From contig NZ_BCQS01000005.1 of NCBI RefSeq assembly GCF_001552195.1, forward strand, positions 310,001 through 374,000: 64,000 bases of DNA, read 5' to 3'. The translations under genes and the position numbers were made by a program. This document shows positions 50,850 to 59,371 of the stretch, in pieces. This stretch comes from Actinomadura latina NBRC 106108. Lineage in GTDB: Bacteria > Actinomycetota > Actinomycetes > Streptosporangiales > Streptosporangiaceae. Every line of letters begins with the position of its first letter. Positions within the stretch are counted from its first letter, which is position 1. The notes beneath the pieces were generated by a model. It was not told the DNA's origin and did not search any database. It worked only from the letters and a program-made list of their open reading frames with translations.

Positions 50850-52057
50850 CCCTTGATCGTGGTCCACGCCTGGGTCCACTTGGAGTAGTCGACGCACTGG
50901 ACGTTGGTCCGCCCGTCGAGGCACTGCGCGATCGGCGTCGTCCAGAAGTGCACCTTGGAGAAGTAGTTCTCGTCGGTGGCGTGGAAGGTGTCGCAGAAGC
51001 TCTTGTCGGACGTCTCCCGGCACGCCTTCGCGTTCGCCGGTGCCTCACCGAACCACTCGGCGACCTGCGCGTTCGCCTTGGGCGACACGATCCAGTCGAG
51101 CCACTTGTAGGCGCAGTTCGGGTGCTTGGCCTCGGCGGCGACCATCCAGGTGTCCGACCAGCCGGTGGAGCCCTCCTTGGGCAGCGCCACCTCCACCGGC
51201 GCCTTCTCCGACTCGGCGAGGTTCGCGATGACCTGCCACGTCGTCCCGAGGACGGAGTCGCCGCTCTTGAACGCCTGGACCTCCTTGGTGTAGTCGGACC
51301 AGTACTCGCCGACGAGCCCGCGCTGCGTCTTCAGCAGCCCGACGGCCGCGTCGAACTGCTTCTGGTCGAGCGCGTACGGGTTCTTGATGCCGAGTTCCGG
51401 CTTGGCCGACATCAGGTAGAGGGCCGCGTCGGCGATGTAGATCGGCGAGTCGTAGGCGGTGATCTTCCCCTTGTACGGGGAGTTCGCGTCGAACACCGCG
51501 CCCCACGAGTCGGGCGCCGGCTTCACCGTGTCGGTGCGCCACATCAGCAGGTTGGCGCCGCGGCCGTGCGGGATGCCGTAGGAGACGCCGTTCACCGAGT
51601 TCCAGGGCTTCATCTTCAGCCCGGCGAAGACGTCGGCGTAGTTCGGGACGAGCCCCGTGTTGACGGGCGCGACCGTCCCGGAGGCGATGAGCCGCAGCGA
51701 GGCGTCGCCGGAGGCGGAGACCGCGTCGTACTCGCCGGTCTTCATCAGCGTGACCATCTCGTCGGACGTCCCGGCGACCTTGGTGTTGACCTTGCAGCCG
51801 GTCTGCTTCTCGAAGGGGGTGACCCAGTCGACCTTCGGGTCGTTGGAGCCGTCCTCGGCGTACCCGGCCCAGGCGACCAGGTTGACCGCTCCCTCGCCCG
51901 CACCGAGCGACTGCTGCATCGGGATCTTCGGAACGGGGAAGCCGCCCTGCCCGGCACCGGACGCCTTGCCGCCCGAGCCGTCGTCGCCGCACGCGGCGGC
52001 CGTCAGTCCGATCGCCAGCGTCGCCGCGGCGGCGAGCGCCATGCGCGTGGACCACAT
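50846..52057 (-). CDS. Polyamine-type ABC substrate-binding lipoprotein (PotD type)
   Basis: 403 residues. Lipoprotein signal MWSTRMALAAAATLAIGLTAAAC with the anchor Cys at 23. The mature part is a periplasmic-binding fold (group of PotD/PotF): VNLVAWAGYAEDGSNDPKVDWV, YDAVSASGDASLRLIASG, VNGVSYGIPHGRGANLLMW, SPKANAQVAEWFGEAPANAKA. Four Cys in the C-terminal half (NCAYK, KACRETSDKSFCDTF, AQCLDGRTNVQCVDY) may form disulfides, uncommon in such proteins. Substrate may be a polyamine or another cationic amine; this is family-based inference. AAGGAG upstream of ATG 52057. Confidence 0.92.
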   Translation of the reverse strand: MWSTRMALAAAATLAIGLTAAACGDDGSGGKASGAGQGGFPVPKIPMQQSLGAGEGAVNLVAWAGYAEDGSNDPKVDWVTPFEKQTGCKVNTKVAGTSDEMVTLMKTGEYDAVSASGDASLRLIASGTVAPVNTGLVPNYADVFAGLKMKPWNSVNGVSYGIPHGRGANLLMWRTDTVKPAPDSWGAVFDANSPYKGKITAYDSPIYIADAALYLMSAKPELGIKNPYALDQKQFDAAVGLLKTQRGLVGEYWSDYTKEVQAFKSGDSVLGTTWQVIANLAESEKAPVEVALPKEGSTGWSDTWMVAAEAKHPNCAYKWLDWIVSPKANAQVAEWFGEAPANAKACRETSDKSFCDTFHATDENYFSKVHFWTTPIAQCLDGRTNVQCVDYSKWTQAWTTIKG

Positions 52058-52090
52058 GGGGAACTCCTTATTTTCGGGGGTTGGGGTGAA

Positions 52091-53137
52091 TCAGGAGGTG
52101 GACGCCGGCTCGGGGTCGTTGCCCGTGCCGGTGCCCGAGACGTGGAACTCGTGCGCTTCGTGCCAGCTGATCCGGACACTCGCGCCGCGGTGGGCCATCA
52201 CGTCCATGGACGAGGTCCGCAGGTTCTGCTGGAGCGCCACGACCCGGTCCCCCGACTCCAGGTCGATGACGAAGCGGGTCACCGCGCCCGCGTAGACGAC
52301 CTCCGCGACGGTGCCGGACGCGTGCCGGTCCCCCGCGTCCGGCGCGTCGCCGCCGGCCAGGCCGACGTGGATCTTCTCCGGCCGGACGCAGACGCCGCCG
52401 ATGCGGTTGGAGGTCCCCACGAACCCCGCGACGAACTCCGTCGCGGGACGCTCGTAGACCTCGGCGGGCGTGCCGACCTGCTCGACCCGGCCCCCGTTGA
52501 GGACGGCGACCCGGTCGCTCAGGGTCAGCGCCTCCTCCTGGTCGTGCGTGACGAACACGAACGTGATGCCGGCCCGCCGCTGCAGGGTCTTCAGCTCGAC
52601 CTGCATCTCTTCGCGCAGCTTCAGGTCGAGCGCGCCGAGCGGCTCGTCCAGCAGCAGCACCTTCGGCTCGTTGACCAGGGCGCGGGCGAGCGCCACCCGC
52701 TGGCGCTGGCCGCCGGACAGCTCGCCGGGGCGGCGCGCCTCCATCCCGTCCAGCCGGACGCTGTGCAGGGCCTCCAGCGCCCGCTCGCGGCGCCTGGCGC
52801 GCGGCACCCGCCGCACCTTGAGCCCGTACTCGACGTTGCGGAGCACGTCCATGTGCGGGAACAGCGCGTAGTCCTGGAAGACGGTGTTGACGTCACGGTC
52901 GAACGGCGGGAGGCCGGTCACGTCCTTGCCGCCGAGCTCGACCGTCCCGGACGTCGGGCGCTCGAAGCCCGCGATGATCCGGAGCACGGTCGTCTTCCCG
53001 GACCCGGACGGGCCGAGCATCGAGAAGAACTCGCCGTCCCCGATGTCGAGGTCGACGCCCGCCACCGCCTCCACGGCGCCGAAGGCCTTGCGCAGATCGC
53101 GGATCCTCACCGCTGTCACCGGCATGACCGAAAACAT
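52091..53137 (-). CDS. ABC transporter ATPase (PotA type)
   Basis: 348 residues. Walker A GPSGSGKTTVLR, Q-loop, signature LSGGQRQRVALARALV, Walker B VLLLDEPLGALD and switch His (FVTHDQEE); a TOBE domain (about 255-335) ends the protein. First gene of the transporter operon. The start at ATG 53137 would suit a leaderless mRNA (TATGAA five bases before); ATG 53125 is an alternative. AT-rich DNA with an ATGAATCCAT palindrome at the start may be the operator of the divergent GntR gene. Confidence 0.94.
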   Translation of the reverse strand: MFSVMPVTAVRIRDLRKAFGAVEAVAGVDLDIGDGEFFSMLGPSGSGKTTVLRIIAGFERPTSGTVELGGKDVTGLPPFDRDVNTVFQDYALFPHMDVLRNVEYGLKVRRVPRARRRERALEALHSVRLDGMEARRPGELSGGQRQRVALARALVNEPKVLLLDEPLGALDLKLREEMQVELKTLQRRAGITFVFVTHDQEEALTLSDRVAVLNGGRVEQVGTPAEVYERPATEFVAGFVGTSNRIGGVCVRPEKIHVGLAGGDAPDAGDRHASGTVAEVVYAGAVTRFVIDLESGDRVVALQQNLRTSSMDVMAHRGASVRISWHEAHEFHVSGTGTGNDPEPASTS

Positions 53138-53204
53138 ATGGATTCATAGGTTTAAGTTCAAGTGATGTTCCGGTATCACTGTGTGCGACACCGGGAGGGG
53201 GCCC

Positions 53205-53921
53205 ATGAACAGCGCGCACCTCGTCGTGTTCGCTCCCGTCGACAACACCGCGCGGGTGCACGCGGTGGTGCGGCGGCTCAGCGACGCGATCGCGCTCGGC
53301 CTCCTCGCCGACGGCGAGCAGCTGCCGAGCGAGACGGACCTGGCGGCACATCTCGGTGTATCGACGGTCACACTACGCGAAGCGCTGATGGCCTTGCGTC
53401 AGCAAGGGCTCATCGAGACCCGGCGCGGGCGGGGCGGCGGGAGCTTCGTCCGGGCCCCCGCCAGGCCGTTCGATCTCGACGAGCGGCTCCGTTCGCTCAG
53501 CGCGGAAGAGCTCCGCGATCTCGGCGACCACTACGCGGCGATCGCCGGCGCCGCCGCGCGGCTCGCCGCGCTGCGCTCGCTGCCCGGCGACGTCCGCAGG
53601 CTGCGCCGGTCGCTGGAGGAGATGGCGGCGACCGGGGCGGGCGCCGGGATGTGCCGGCTGGACGGCCGGCTCCACCTGGAGGTCGCCGCCGCGTCCCAGT
53701 CCGGCCGGCTCACCCGCGAGGAGATCCGGCTCCAGGCCGAGATCGGGCCGCTGGTCTGGGCCGTGCACGACCTGCCGGACCGGCGCCGCCGGGTCGACGC
53801 CGAGCACGCCGGGATCGTCGGCGCCATCGAGGACGCCGATGAGGCGCGAGCCCGCGATGTAGCTGAAAGTCACGTCCTGAATGCGGTAGAACGTCTCATT
53901 GAACGACGGCTCGCACTCTGA
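53205..53921 (+). CDS. GntR/FadR-family transcriptional regulator
   Basis: 238 residues from ATG 53205 with GGGAGGGGG upstream; the GTG at 53181 is less likely. The N-terminal winged helix (LPSETDLAAHLGVSTVTLREALMALRQQGLIETRRGRGGGSFV) is followed by an all-helical FCD-type ligand domain with His in DHYAAIAG, LHLEVAAAS and AEHAGIVGAI (metal/ligand positions). Divergent from the ABC operon and followed after 9 bp by a Cache-domain protein. It probably represses the transporter and its own operon until the transported compound appears. Confidence 0.92.
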   Translation: MNSAHLVVFAPVDNTARVHAVVRRLSDAIALGLLADGEQLPSETDLAAHLGVSTVTLREALMALRQQGLIETRRGRGGGSFVRAPARPFDLDERLRSLSAEELRDLGDHYAAIAGAAARLAALRSLPGDVRRLRRSLEEMAATGAGAGMCRLDGRLHLEVAAASQSGRLTREEIRLQAEIGPLVWAVHDLPDRRRRVDAEHAGIVGAIEDADEARARDVAESHVLNAVERLIERRLAL

Positions 53922-53930
53922 GGGGGTCCC

Positions 53931-54635
53931 ATGCCCGCCGAGCCACCGGCCGTCGGCGCGGCGGCGGCGCACGTCCGCGCGACCCTGGACGGCGTCTTCG
54001 CGACCGTGACGCGGGTCCGCGACGCGACGGCCCGGTGCCTGGCCGACGTCCACCGCGCCGGCCGCGCCCCCGTCAGCGCCGACCTCGCCGCGCTGCGCCC
54101 GCTGCTGCTCGCCCGGCTCGGCCCGCTCGTCTGCGGGCTCGGGTTCATCGCCGCGCCGCAGCTGCTCGCCGACGCCGCCTGGTACATGGAGTGGTGGCAG
54201 ACCGGCCCGGCCGGCCGCCCGTCCCAGCTGCTGCGCGACCTGGACCCCGAGCGCAGCGCCCTGTACGACTACACGCGCTGGGAGTGGTTCACCGGGCCGG
54301 AGAGCGGCGCCGAGCGGACCGTCTGCGGCCCCTACGTCGACTACCTGTGCAGCGACGAATACGTCCTCACTCTGTCGGCGCCCGTGCACGTCGCCGGAGC
54401 GTTCGCCGGCGTCGCCGCGGCGGACGTGTACGCCCGGACGTTCGAGAACGAGGTCGTCCCCGCGCTGCGCGAGATCCCCGCGCCCGCGCTGGTCGTCAAC
54501 GCCCCCGGCCGGGTCATGGCGTCCAACACCGCGAGCTGGCCGCCGGGCGCCGTCTACCGCGAAAGCCCCGGCCACGCCGCCCGCCCCTGCGGCGACGGTG
54601 TCGACTGCGTCGCCCTCGGCGCCGGGCCCTGGTAG
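53931..54635 (+). CDS. Soluble Cache-domain protein
   Basis: 234 residues from ATG 53931 with GAGGGGG upstream. The fold resembles a PDC/Cache sensor: ATARCLADVHRAG helices, then YDYTRWEWFTGPESGAERTVCGPYVDYLCSDEYVLTLSAPVHV and GVAAADVYA strands. Unusually, there is no signal peptide, membrane segment or output domain, so it seems cytosolic. Operon with the FadR-type regulator and next to a polyamine-type ABC system suggests it binds the same small molecule, perhaps as a helper or buffer; inference only. Confidence 0.78.
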   Translation: MPAEPPAVGAAAAHVRATLDGVFATVTRVRDATARCLADVHRAGRAPVSADLAALRPLLLARLGPLVCGLGFIAAPQLLADAAWYMEWWQTGPAGRPSQLLRDLDPERSALYDYTRWEWFTGPESGAERTVCGPYVDYLCSDEYVLTLSAPVHVAGAFAGVAAADVYARTFENEVVPALREIPAPALVVNAPGRVMASNTASWPPGAVYRESPGHAARPCGDGVDCVALGAGPW

Positions 54636-54670
54636 CTAAGCAGTACTAGGGGCCCTCCTTCAGCGGCAAC

Positions 54671-54684
54671 GCGGCGATCGCCGC
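54671..54684. terminator. Palindrome between convergent genes
   Basis: GCGGCGATCGCCGC is a perfect 14-bp palindrome between the Cache gene end and the Lrp-like gene end. Possible two-way terminator; stem is short. Confidence 0.4.
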
Positions 54685-54717
54685 CGCGTGGCCGGGGCGG
54701 TGGCCGGTGTCAGCGCG

Positions 54718-55005
54718 TCAGTCGGCGTCGGGAAGTCCCAGGGCGAAGGCTTGTTCGAGGTCGTGCTGGGAGTAGGTGCGGAAGGCGATGTGGGTCTCGG
54801 TGCCGACGACGCCGTCGACCTTGTTGACCCGGCCCGGGATGACGTCGTTCAGCTCCTCGTGCCGGCGCACCCGGACCATCGCCATGAGGTCGTGGTCGCC
54901 GGTGATGGAGTAGACCTCGCTGACGCCCTCCAGCGCGGCGATCGTCTCGGCCACCTCGTGGATGCGCGCGACGTCGGCCTTGACGAACACGATCGCAGTG
55001 ACCAC
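54718..55005 (-). CDS. Stand-alone Lrp/AsnC ligand-binding (RAM) protein
   Basis: 95 residues from GTG 55005, GGGGAGG upstream. The RAM fold alone: TAIVFVKADVARIHEVAETIAALEGVSEVYSITGDHDLMAMVRV and VVGTETHIAFRTYSQHDLE. The N-terminal helix-turn-helix of full Lrp proteins is absent. Such short forms form octamers that bind amino acids and may modulate full-length regulators. The frame beyond 55005 is a shadow of the rhomboid gene. Confidence 0.9.
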   Translation of the reverse strand: MVTAIVFVKADVARIHEVAETIAALEGVSEVYSITGDHDLMAMVRVRRHEELNDVIPGRVNKVDGVVGTETHIAFRTYSQHDLEQAFALGLPDAD

Positions 55006-55064
55006 TTCACCCTCCCCCTGAATTCGGCCCCGCCGGATCGGACGCTCCGACCCTACCGGCAGCG

Positions 55065-55814
55065 TCAGCCGCGGCTCAGCGCGGCCGGGCGCCGCGCCGG
55101 GCCCGCGCGGCGGGCGAGGAGCGCGAACACCACCCCGGCCGCGAAGCCGTAGATGTGCGCGGTGTAGGCGACGTTGCTCTTCTCGTCGCCGAGCGACAGC
55201 CACTGCAGGACGAACCAGTACCCCAGCACGACCCACACCGGCAGCCTGACCACGATGACCGGCGGCACCCAGCTGACGATGCGGCCCCGCGGGTTGAGGA
55301 TCACGTAGGCGCCCATCACCCCGGCGATGGCGCCGGACGCGCCGATGAGCGGGACCGTCGAGCCCGGCGACGTCCACGCGAACCCGTAGACCGCGATGAG
55401 CCCGAACGCCAGGTAGCTGAGGAGGTACCGCCATCGTCCGAGCCGGTCCTCGACGCCCATCCCGACGACGAACAGCGCGACCAGGTTGCCCAGCAGGTGG
55501 AGCGCGCCGGAGTGCAGGAACATCGAGGTGAACGCCGACGTCCAGGGAGCCTTGTGGAAGTCCGCCGGCCCGCACTCGTGCGCGATGTCGGTCGGCAGCG
55601 GCTGCTGGTCGCCGGTCGTCAGCTCCTTGGGCACCGCGCCGTACTCGTAGGTGAAGTGCGCCGCGCTGCACTGGCGCACCCCGTCCTTGCCGTACCACGC
55701 GGCGAAGTTCGACATGGGGGTGAGCAGGAAGACCACCACGTTGGCCGCGACCAGCAGGTACGTCACCCACGGGACGCGGCGCGCCGGCTGGCTGTCGTAG
55801 AGGGGCAGTGCCAC
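55065..55814 (-). CDS. Rhomboid intramembrane serine protease
   Basis: 249 residues with six transmembrane helices. Catalytic Ser160 in LIGASGAIAGVMGAY and His220 in AYTAHIYGFAAG form the dyad; HSGALHLLGNLVALFVVG carries the conserved HxxxHxxxN stretch. An outside loop between helices one and two contains two Cys (QCSAAH and ECGPADF) that may form a disulfide. Start GTG 55814, since no ATG lies nearby. It would cleave single-pass membrane proteins; no target is known. Confidence 0.93.
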   Translation of the reverse strand: MALPLYDSQPARRVPWVTYLLVAANVVVFLLTPMSNFAAWYGKDGVRQCSAAHFTYEYGAVPKELTTGDQQPLPTDIAHECGPADFHKAPWTSAFTSMFLHSGALHLLGNLVALFVVGMGVEDRLGRWRYLLSYLAFGLIAVYGFAWTSPGSTVPLIGASGAIAGVMGAYVILNPRGRIVSWVPPVIVVRLPVWVVLGYWFVLQWLSLGDEKSNVAYTAHIYGFAAGVVFALLARRAGPARRPAALSRG

Positions 55815-55818
55815 AGGG

Positions 55819-57648
55819 TCACCTTAGTGGGCGGCCGGCCCTCGGATGGGACGGCTCGTACCGCTCGTAGGCCTTGTCATAGGCGCGGTCGATCCATTCG
55901 CGGAGCCCCTCCGCGCCGTGCGCCGGGCACGTCCACGGGCCGTCCACCTCGACGAGCCGGACGCCGGGCAGGTCGAGCCAGCGCAGCACGCACTCCATCT
56001 CCTCGGCGGTGGCGCCCGCCGACGGGGGCGCGCCGAGCGCGACACCGCCGGGCGCCTCGCCGGACGGCGGGAAGACCGTCTCGGCGGTCGCGATGAGCGC
56101 GTCCACGTACGGGCGGGGCTGGGCGTGCGGCGGGACGGTCCCGGCGGCGGCGAGCCGCCCGTACCGCACGACCGACAGCTCCCAGCCGCCGTCGAACGCG
56201 GGCCGCGCCGCCACCAGCTGCGGGAGCCGGGCCAGCGCGGCGAGCCGCTGCCCGCGCGCGGCGGCGCGGACGAACGCGGCGAGCCGGTCGCGCTGGGCGG
56301 CGGCCTCCTCGTAGCGCAGCTCGGACGAGAGCCGGTCGATGCGCACCTGGGCGGCGGCCACCACGGGGCGCACGTCGCCCTCCATGACCGAGCGCGCGGT
56401 CTCGGCGTGCACGTTGTAGGCGCCGGCGGACTCGCGGCCGTCGCAGGGCGCGCCGCAGCGCCCGATCTCGGCGAGCGCGCACGCGCGGGCCTTGCCGCGC
56501 TCGATGAGCCGCATCGTCAGCCGCTGCGTGCACTGCCGCAGCGGGACGGCCTCGTGCAGCGCCGCCCGCGCCTCCTCCGCCTGCCGGCGGGACGGGATCG
56601 GCCCGAGGTAGCGGGCGCCGTCGGCGCGGCACTCCCGGACGATCGACAGCCGCGGGAACGGCTCCGCGGTCAGCTTCAGCCAGATCGCCCGCTCGGGGAA
56701 CTTGGAGCGGCGGTTGTAGCGCGGCTTGTGCTCGGCGATCAGCCGCAGCTCCCGGACCTCGGCCTCCAGGCCGGTGGCGCACACGATCGTCCGGACGCTC
56801 TCCGCGAGCCCCACCATCTCGCGGACCCGCCAGCGCGTCTCCGATCCGGTGAAGTAGCTGCGCACGCGCGAGCGCAGGTCGCCGCTCTTGCCGACGTAGA
56901 GCACCTCGCCGGTGTGGTCCTCGAACAGGTAGACGCCGGGCGTGCTCGGCACGTCGTCGGCGAGGTGCCGCTTGCGGCGCTGCTCGGGGGTGGGCGCCTT
57001 GGCGAAGCCGCGCATCTCCTCCAGCGAGGTGACGCCGAACGAGCCGAGCCGCTCGATGAGGCCGTGCAGGACCTCCACGGTGGCGCGGGCGTCGGCGAGG
57101 GCGCGGTGCGTCGGCTCGCTGGACGTCCGGAAGAAGCGGGCCAGCGTGCCGAGCTTGCAGTTGGGCACCTCGTCCCTGGACAGGACGCGCCGCGCCAGGT
57201 CGACGGTGTCGACGACGGGGAACGCGGGCCACGCGTACCCGCCCGCGGCGCAGGCGCTCTTGAGGAAGCCGATGTCGAACGGGGCGTTGTGCGCGACGAG
57301 CACGCAGCCGCGGGCGAACTCCAGGAACGCCGGCAGCACCGACTCGATGGGCGGCGCGGCCGTCACCATCGCCGTGGTGATGCCGGTCAGCGCGGTGATG
57401 AACGGCGGTACCGGCCCGCCGGGGTCGACCAGCGTGCCGAGCTCGCCGAGCTCCTCTCCCCCGCGCACCTTCACCGCGCCGATCTCGGTGATGGCCGAGT
57501 CGGCGGCCGAGCCGCCCGTCGTCTCCAGGTCGACCACCACGAAGGTGACCTCGGAGAGCGGAGTGCCGAGGTCGTCCAGCGTTCCCTGGACGCCCGGCCC
57601 CTGACCCGGCCCCTGACCCGGCCCTTGGACACCGTGCGCAGCCGTCAT
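55819..57648 (-). CDS. DEDD exonuclease fused to GIY-YIG UvrC-like nuclease
   Basis: 609 residues from ATG 57648, seven bases after TACGGT (leaderless). Residues about 30-205 are a DnaQ-type 3'-5' exonuclease (VVVDLETTG, AHNAPFDIGFL, HRALADARATVEVL). Residues about 235-330 are GIY-YIG (PGVYLFEDHTGEVLYVGKSGDLRSRVRSYF, EVRELRLIAEHKPRYNRR). A UvrC-like part with four Cys (CTQRLT, CALAEIGRCGAPCDGR) and a UVR-like helix (DRLSSELRYEEAAAQRDRL) follows. This is the Rv2191-type fusion of actinobacteria. A role in DNA repair is expected. A PGQ repeat precedes the first domain. Confidence 0.94.
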   Translation of the reverse strand: MTAAHGVQGPGQGPGQGPGVQGTLDDLGTPLSEVTFVVVDLETTGGSAADSAITEIGAVKVRGGEELGELGTLVDPGGPVPPFITALTGITTAMVTAAPPIESVLPAFLEFARGCVLVAHNAPFDIGFLKSACAAGGYAWPAFPVVDTVDLARRVLSRDEVPNCKLGTLARFFRTSSEPTHRALADARATVEVLHGLIERLGSFGVTSLEEMRGFAKAPTPEQRRKRHLADDVPSTPGVYLFEDHTGEVLYVGKSGDLRSRVRSYFTGSETRWRVREMVGLAESVRTIVCATGLEAEVRELRLIAEHKPRYNRRSKFPERAIWLKLTAEPFPRLSIVRECRADGARYLGPIPSRRQAEEARAALHEAVPLRQCTQRLTMRLIERGKARACALAEIGRCGAPCDGRESAGAYNVHAETARSVMEGDVRPVVAAAQVRIDRLSSELRYEEAAAQRDRLAAFVRAAARGQRLAALARLPQLVAARPAFDGGWELSVVRYGRLAAAGTVPPHAQPRPYVDALIATAETVFPPSGEAPGGVALGAPPSAGATAEEMECVLRWLDLPGVRLVEVDGPWTCPAHGAEGLREWIDRAYDKAYERYEPSHPRAGRPLR

Positions 57649-57655
57649 GTGCGCG

Positions 57656-57661
57656 ACCGTA
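57656..57661 (-). promoter_or_regulatory. -10 box TACGGT of the DnaQ-UvrC fusion
   Basis: TACGGT on the minus strand, seven bases (CGCGCAC), then ATG 57648. Confidence 0.5.
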
Positions 57662-57948
57662 GAGGACGCCACCGACAGAAGCCCGGCCCGCTAGGGTTGG
57701 GGGGCGCCGGCACGTCCCGCCGGGCCGGGGGGCCGCGGGGACGGCTCGGGGGAGCCCGGCGCGATCCGTCCGTTCGCACGTCCGCCCTGGTCGGTCGCCG
57801 GTTAGGGCGCGGGGCGGCAGGGAAGACACAGCCCACCGGCGGCTAGCCCGGAAGGAGCGGGATCATCGACAGCGGCCCCGAAGCGACCCCCGGCTGCGCG
57901 GAGTCCGAGAGACTGGCCCGGCCCCTCCCCGAACCCGTCCGGCAGTCC

Positions 57949-59199
57949 GTGGTGGAGGCCGCCGCCGGGCTGATCGGGTCGCTGCCCTCCGACGAGGTCC
58001 CCGCGCCGCTGCGCCGGTTCGCGCGGTTCGAGCGCCGCAAGCGCGCCAAGCTCGCCGGGCAGCACATCGCGGCGGTGCTGGAGAAGGACGCCGGCTTCCG
58101 GGCGCGGGTCGCCGAGCCGCTGCGCGAGGCGCAGGCCGACCTGGTGGAGGCCGTCGAGGGCGGGCGGGTGCCGCCCGCCGCCGACCCGGTACGGGTCGCG
58201 GTGCTGGCCTACCTGCTGCGGCCCGCGGGCTGGACGGGGCTCGTCGAGTCCGCGCGCGCCGAGCTGGAGCGCTCCGCGAGCGCGTCGGAGGAGGAGGCCG
58301 CCGAGCGCCGCGTCGCCGCGCTGAAGGAGGAGGTGGCCGCCGCCCGCGCCGCGCGCTCCGCCGAGCTGGACAAGCTGCGCGCCGAGCTGCGCGAGGCCAA
58401 GGCCGAGGTGGCCGAGCTGCGCCGCAAGCTGCACGACGCCCGCACCCGGTTCCGGACGGCGGAGCAGCGGGCGAGCGGGGTGGCGGCCGACAGCGAGCGG
58501 GAACTGGCCGCCGCGCGCGAGTCGAGCGCCGCGTCCGAGAAGGAGCTGCGCAGGCTGCGCGCCCGCGCCGCGCAGGCCGAGGCCGCCGCGGAGGCCGCCA
58601 AGCGGGCCGCGCGCGAGGGCCGCAACGTCGACGACGTGCGGCTGCGGATGCTGCTCGACACGCTCGTGGACGCGGCGCAGGGCGTCCGGCGGGAGCTGGC
58701 GCTGCCCTCCACGATCGGCCGCCCCGCCGACCTGGTGGGCGGGCAGGCGCACCGCGCGCTGCCCGGCCGGGCGCTGTCGGACGGCGATCCGCAGCTGCTC
58801 GACCGGCTGCTGACCCTGCCGCAGGTGCACCTGGTGGTGGACGGCTACAACGTCACGAAGACCGGGTACGGCGAGCTGCCGCTGGCGGACCAGCGCAACC
58901 GGCTGGTGTCCGGGCTCGGCGGGCTGGCGGCGCAGACCCGCGCCGAGGTGACGTGCGTGTTCGACGGCGCGGAGCTGGACGCGCCGGTGGCGATCGCGGC
59001 GCCGCGCGGCGTGCGGGTGAAGTTCAGCGCCCCGGGGCAGACCGCGGACGAGCTGATCGTCGAGCTGGTGCGGGCCGAGCCGCCGGGCCGTCCCGTGGTC
59101 GTGGTGTCCTCGGACCGCGAGGTCGCCGACGGGGCGCGCCGCGCCGACGCCCGGCCCTGCCCGTCCGCCCTGCTGCTGCGCCGGCTGGGCCGGTCATAA
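57949..59199 (+). CDS. NYN-domain RNase-like protein (true start probably upstream)
   Basis: 416 residues from GTG 57949, the first conventional start. The frame is open back to 57847 and upstream codons encode LARPLPEPVRQ, which continues the N-terminal domain, so translation probably begins earlier (see findings). An N-terminal helical domain (VPAPLRRFARFERRKRAKLAG) is followed by a long coiled coil (about 100-225, EEEAAERRVAALKEEVAAARAAR). The C-terminal NYN/PIN-like domain is intact: VHLVVDGYNVTKTGY, VTCVFDGAELDA and PVVVVSSDREVADGAR with the Asp residues of a metal-dependent ribonuclease. Divergent from the DnaQ-UvrC gene. Confidence 0.88.
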   Translation: MVEAAAGLIGSLPSDEVPAPLRRFARFERRKRAKLAGQHIAAVLEKDAGFRARVAEPLREAQADLVEAVEGGRVPPAADPVRVAVLAYLLRPAGWTGLVESARAELERSASASEEEAAERRVAALKEEVAAARAARSAELDKLRAELREAKAEVAELRRKLHDARTRFRTAEQRASGVAADSERELAAARESSAASEKELRRLRARAAQAEAAAEAAKRAAREGRNVDDVRLRMLLDTLVDAAQGVRRELALPSTIGRPADLVGGQAHRALPGRALSDGDPQLLDRLLTLPQVHLVVDGYNVTKTGYGELPLADQRNRLVSGLGGLAAQTRAEVTCVFDGAELDAPVAIAAPRGVRVKFSAPGQTADELIVELVRAEPPGRPVVVVSSDREVADGARRADARPCPSALLLRRLGRS

Positions 59200-59371
59200 G
59201 GAAGCGATAAGGCTGCTATAAGGGACGGGTCGCACTCTGTGCTCTTTTTGTCACGGAAGTGAGACAATGATCGGCGATGTCAATCAAAGAGTGATGAATC
59301 GGTTGTGACGGTTGTTGCCCATCGCTAGTGTCGTTCCGCCGACGACATGGATGAGAGGGGCGAAACCGACC

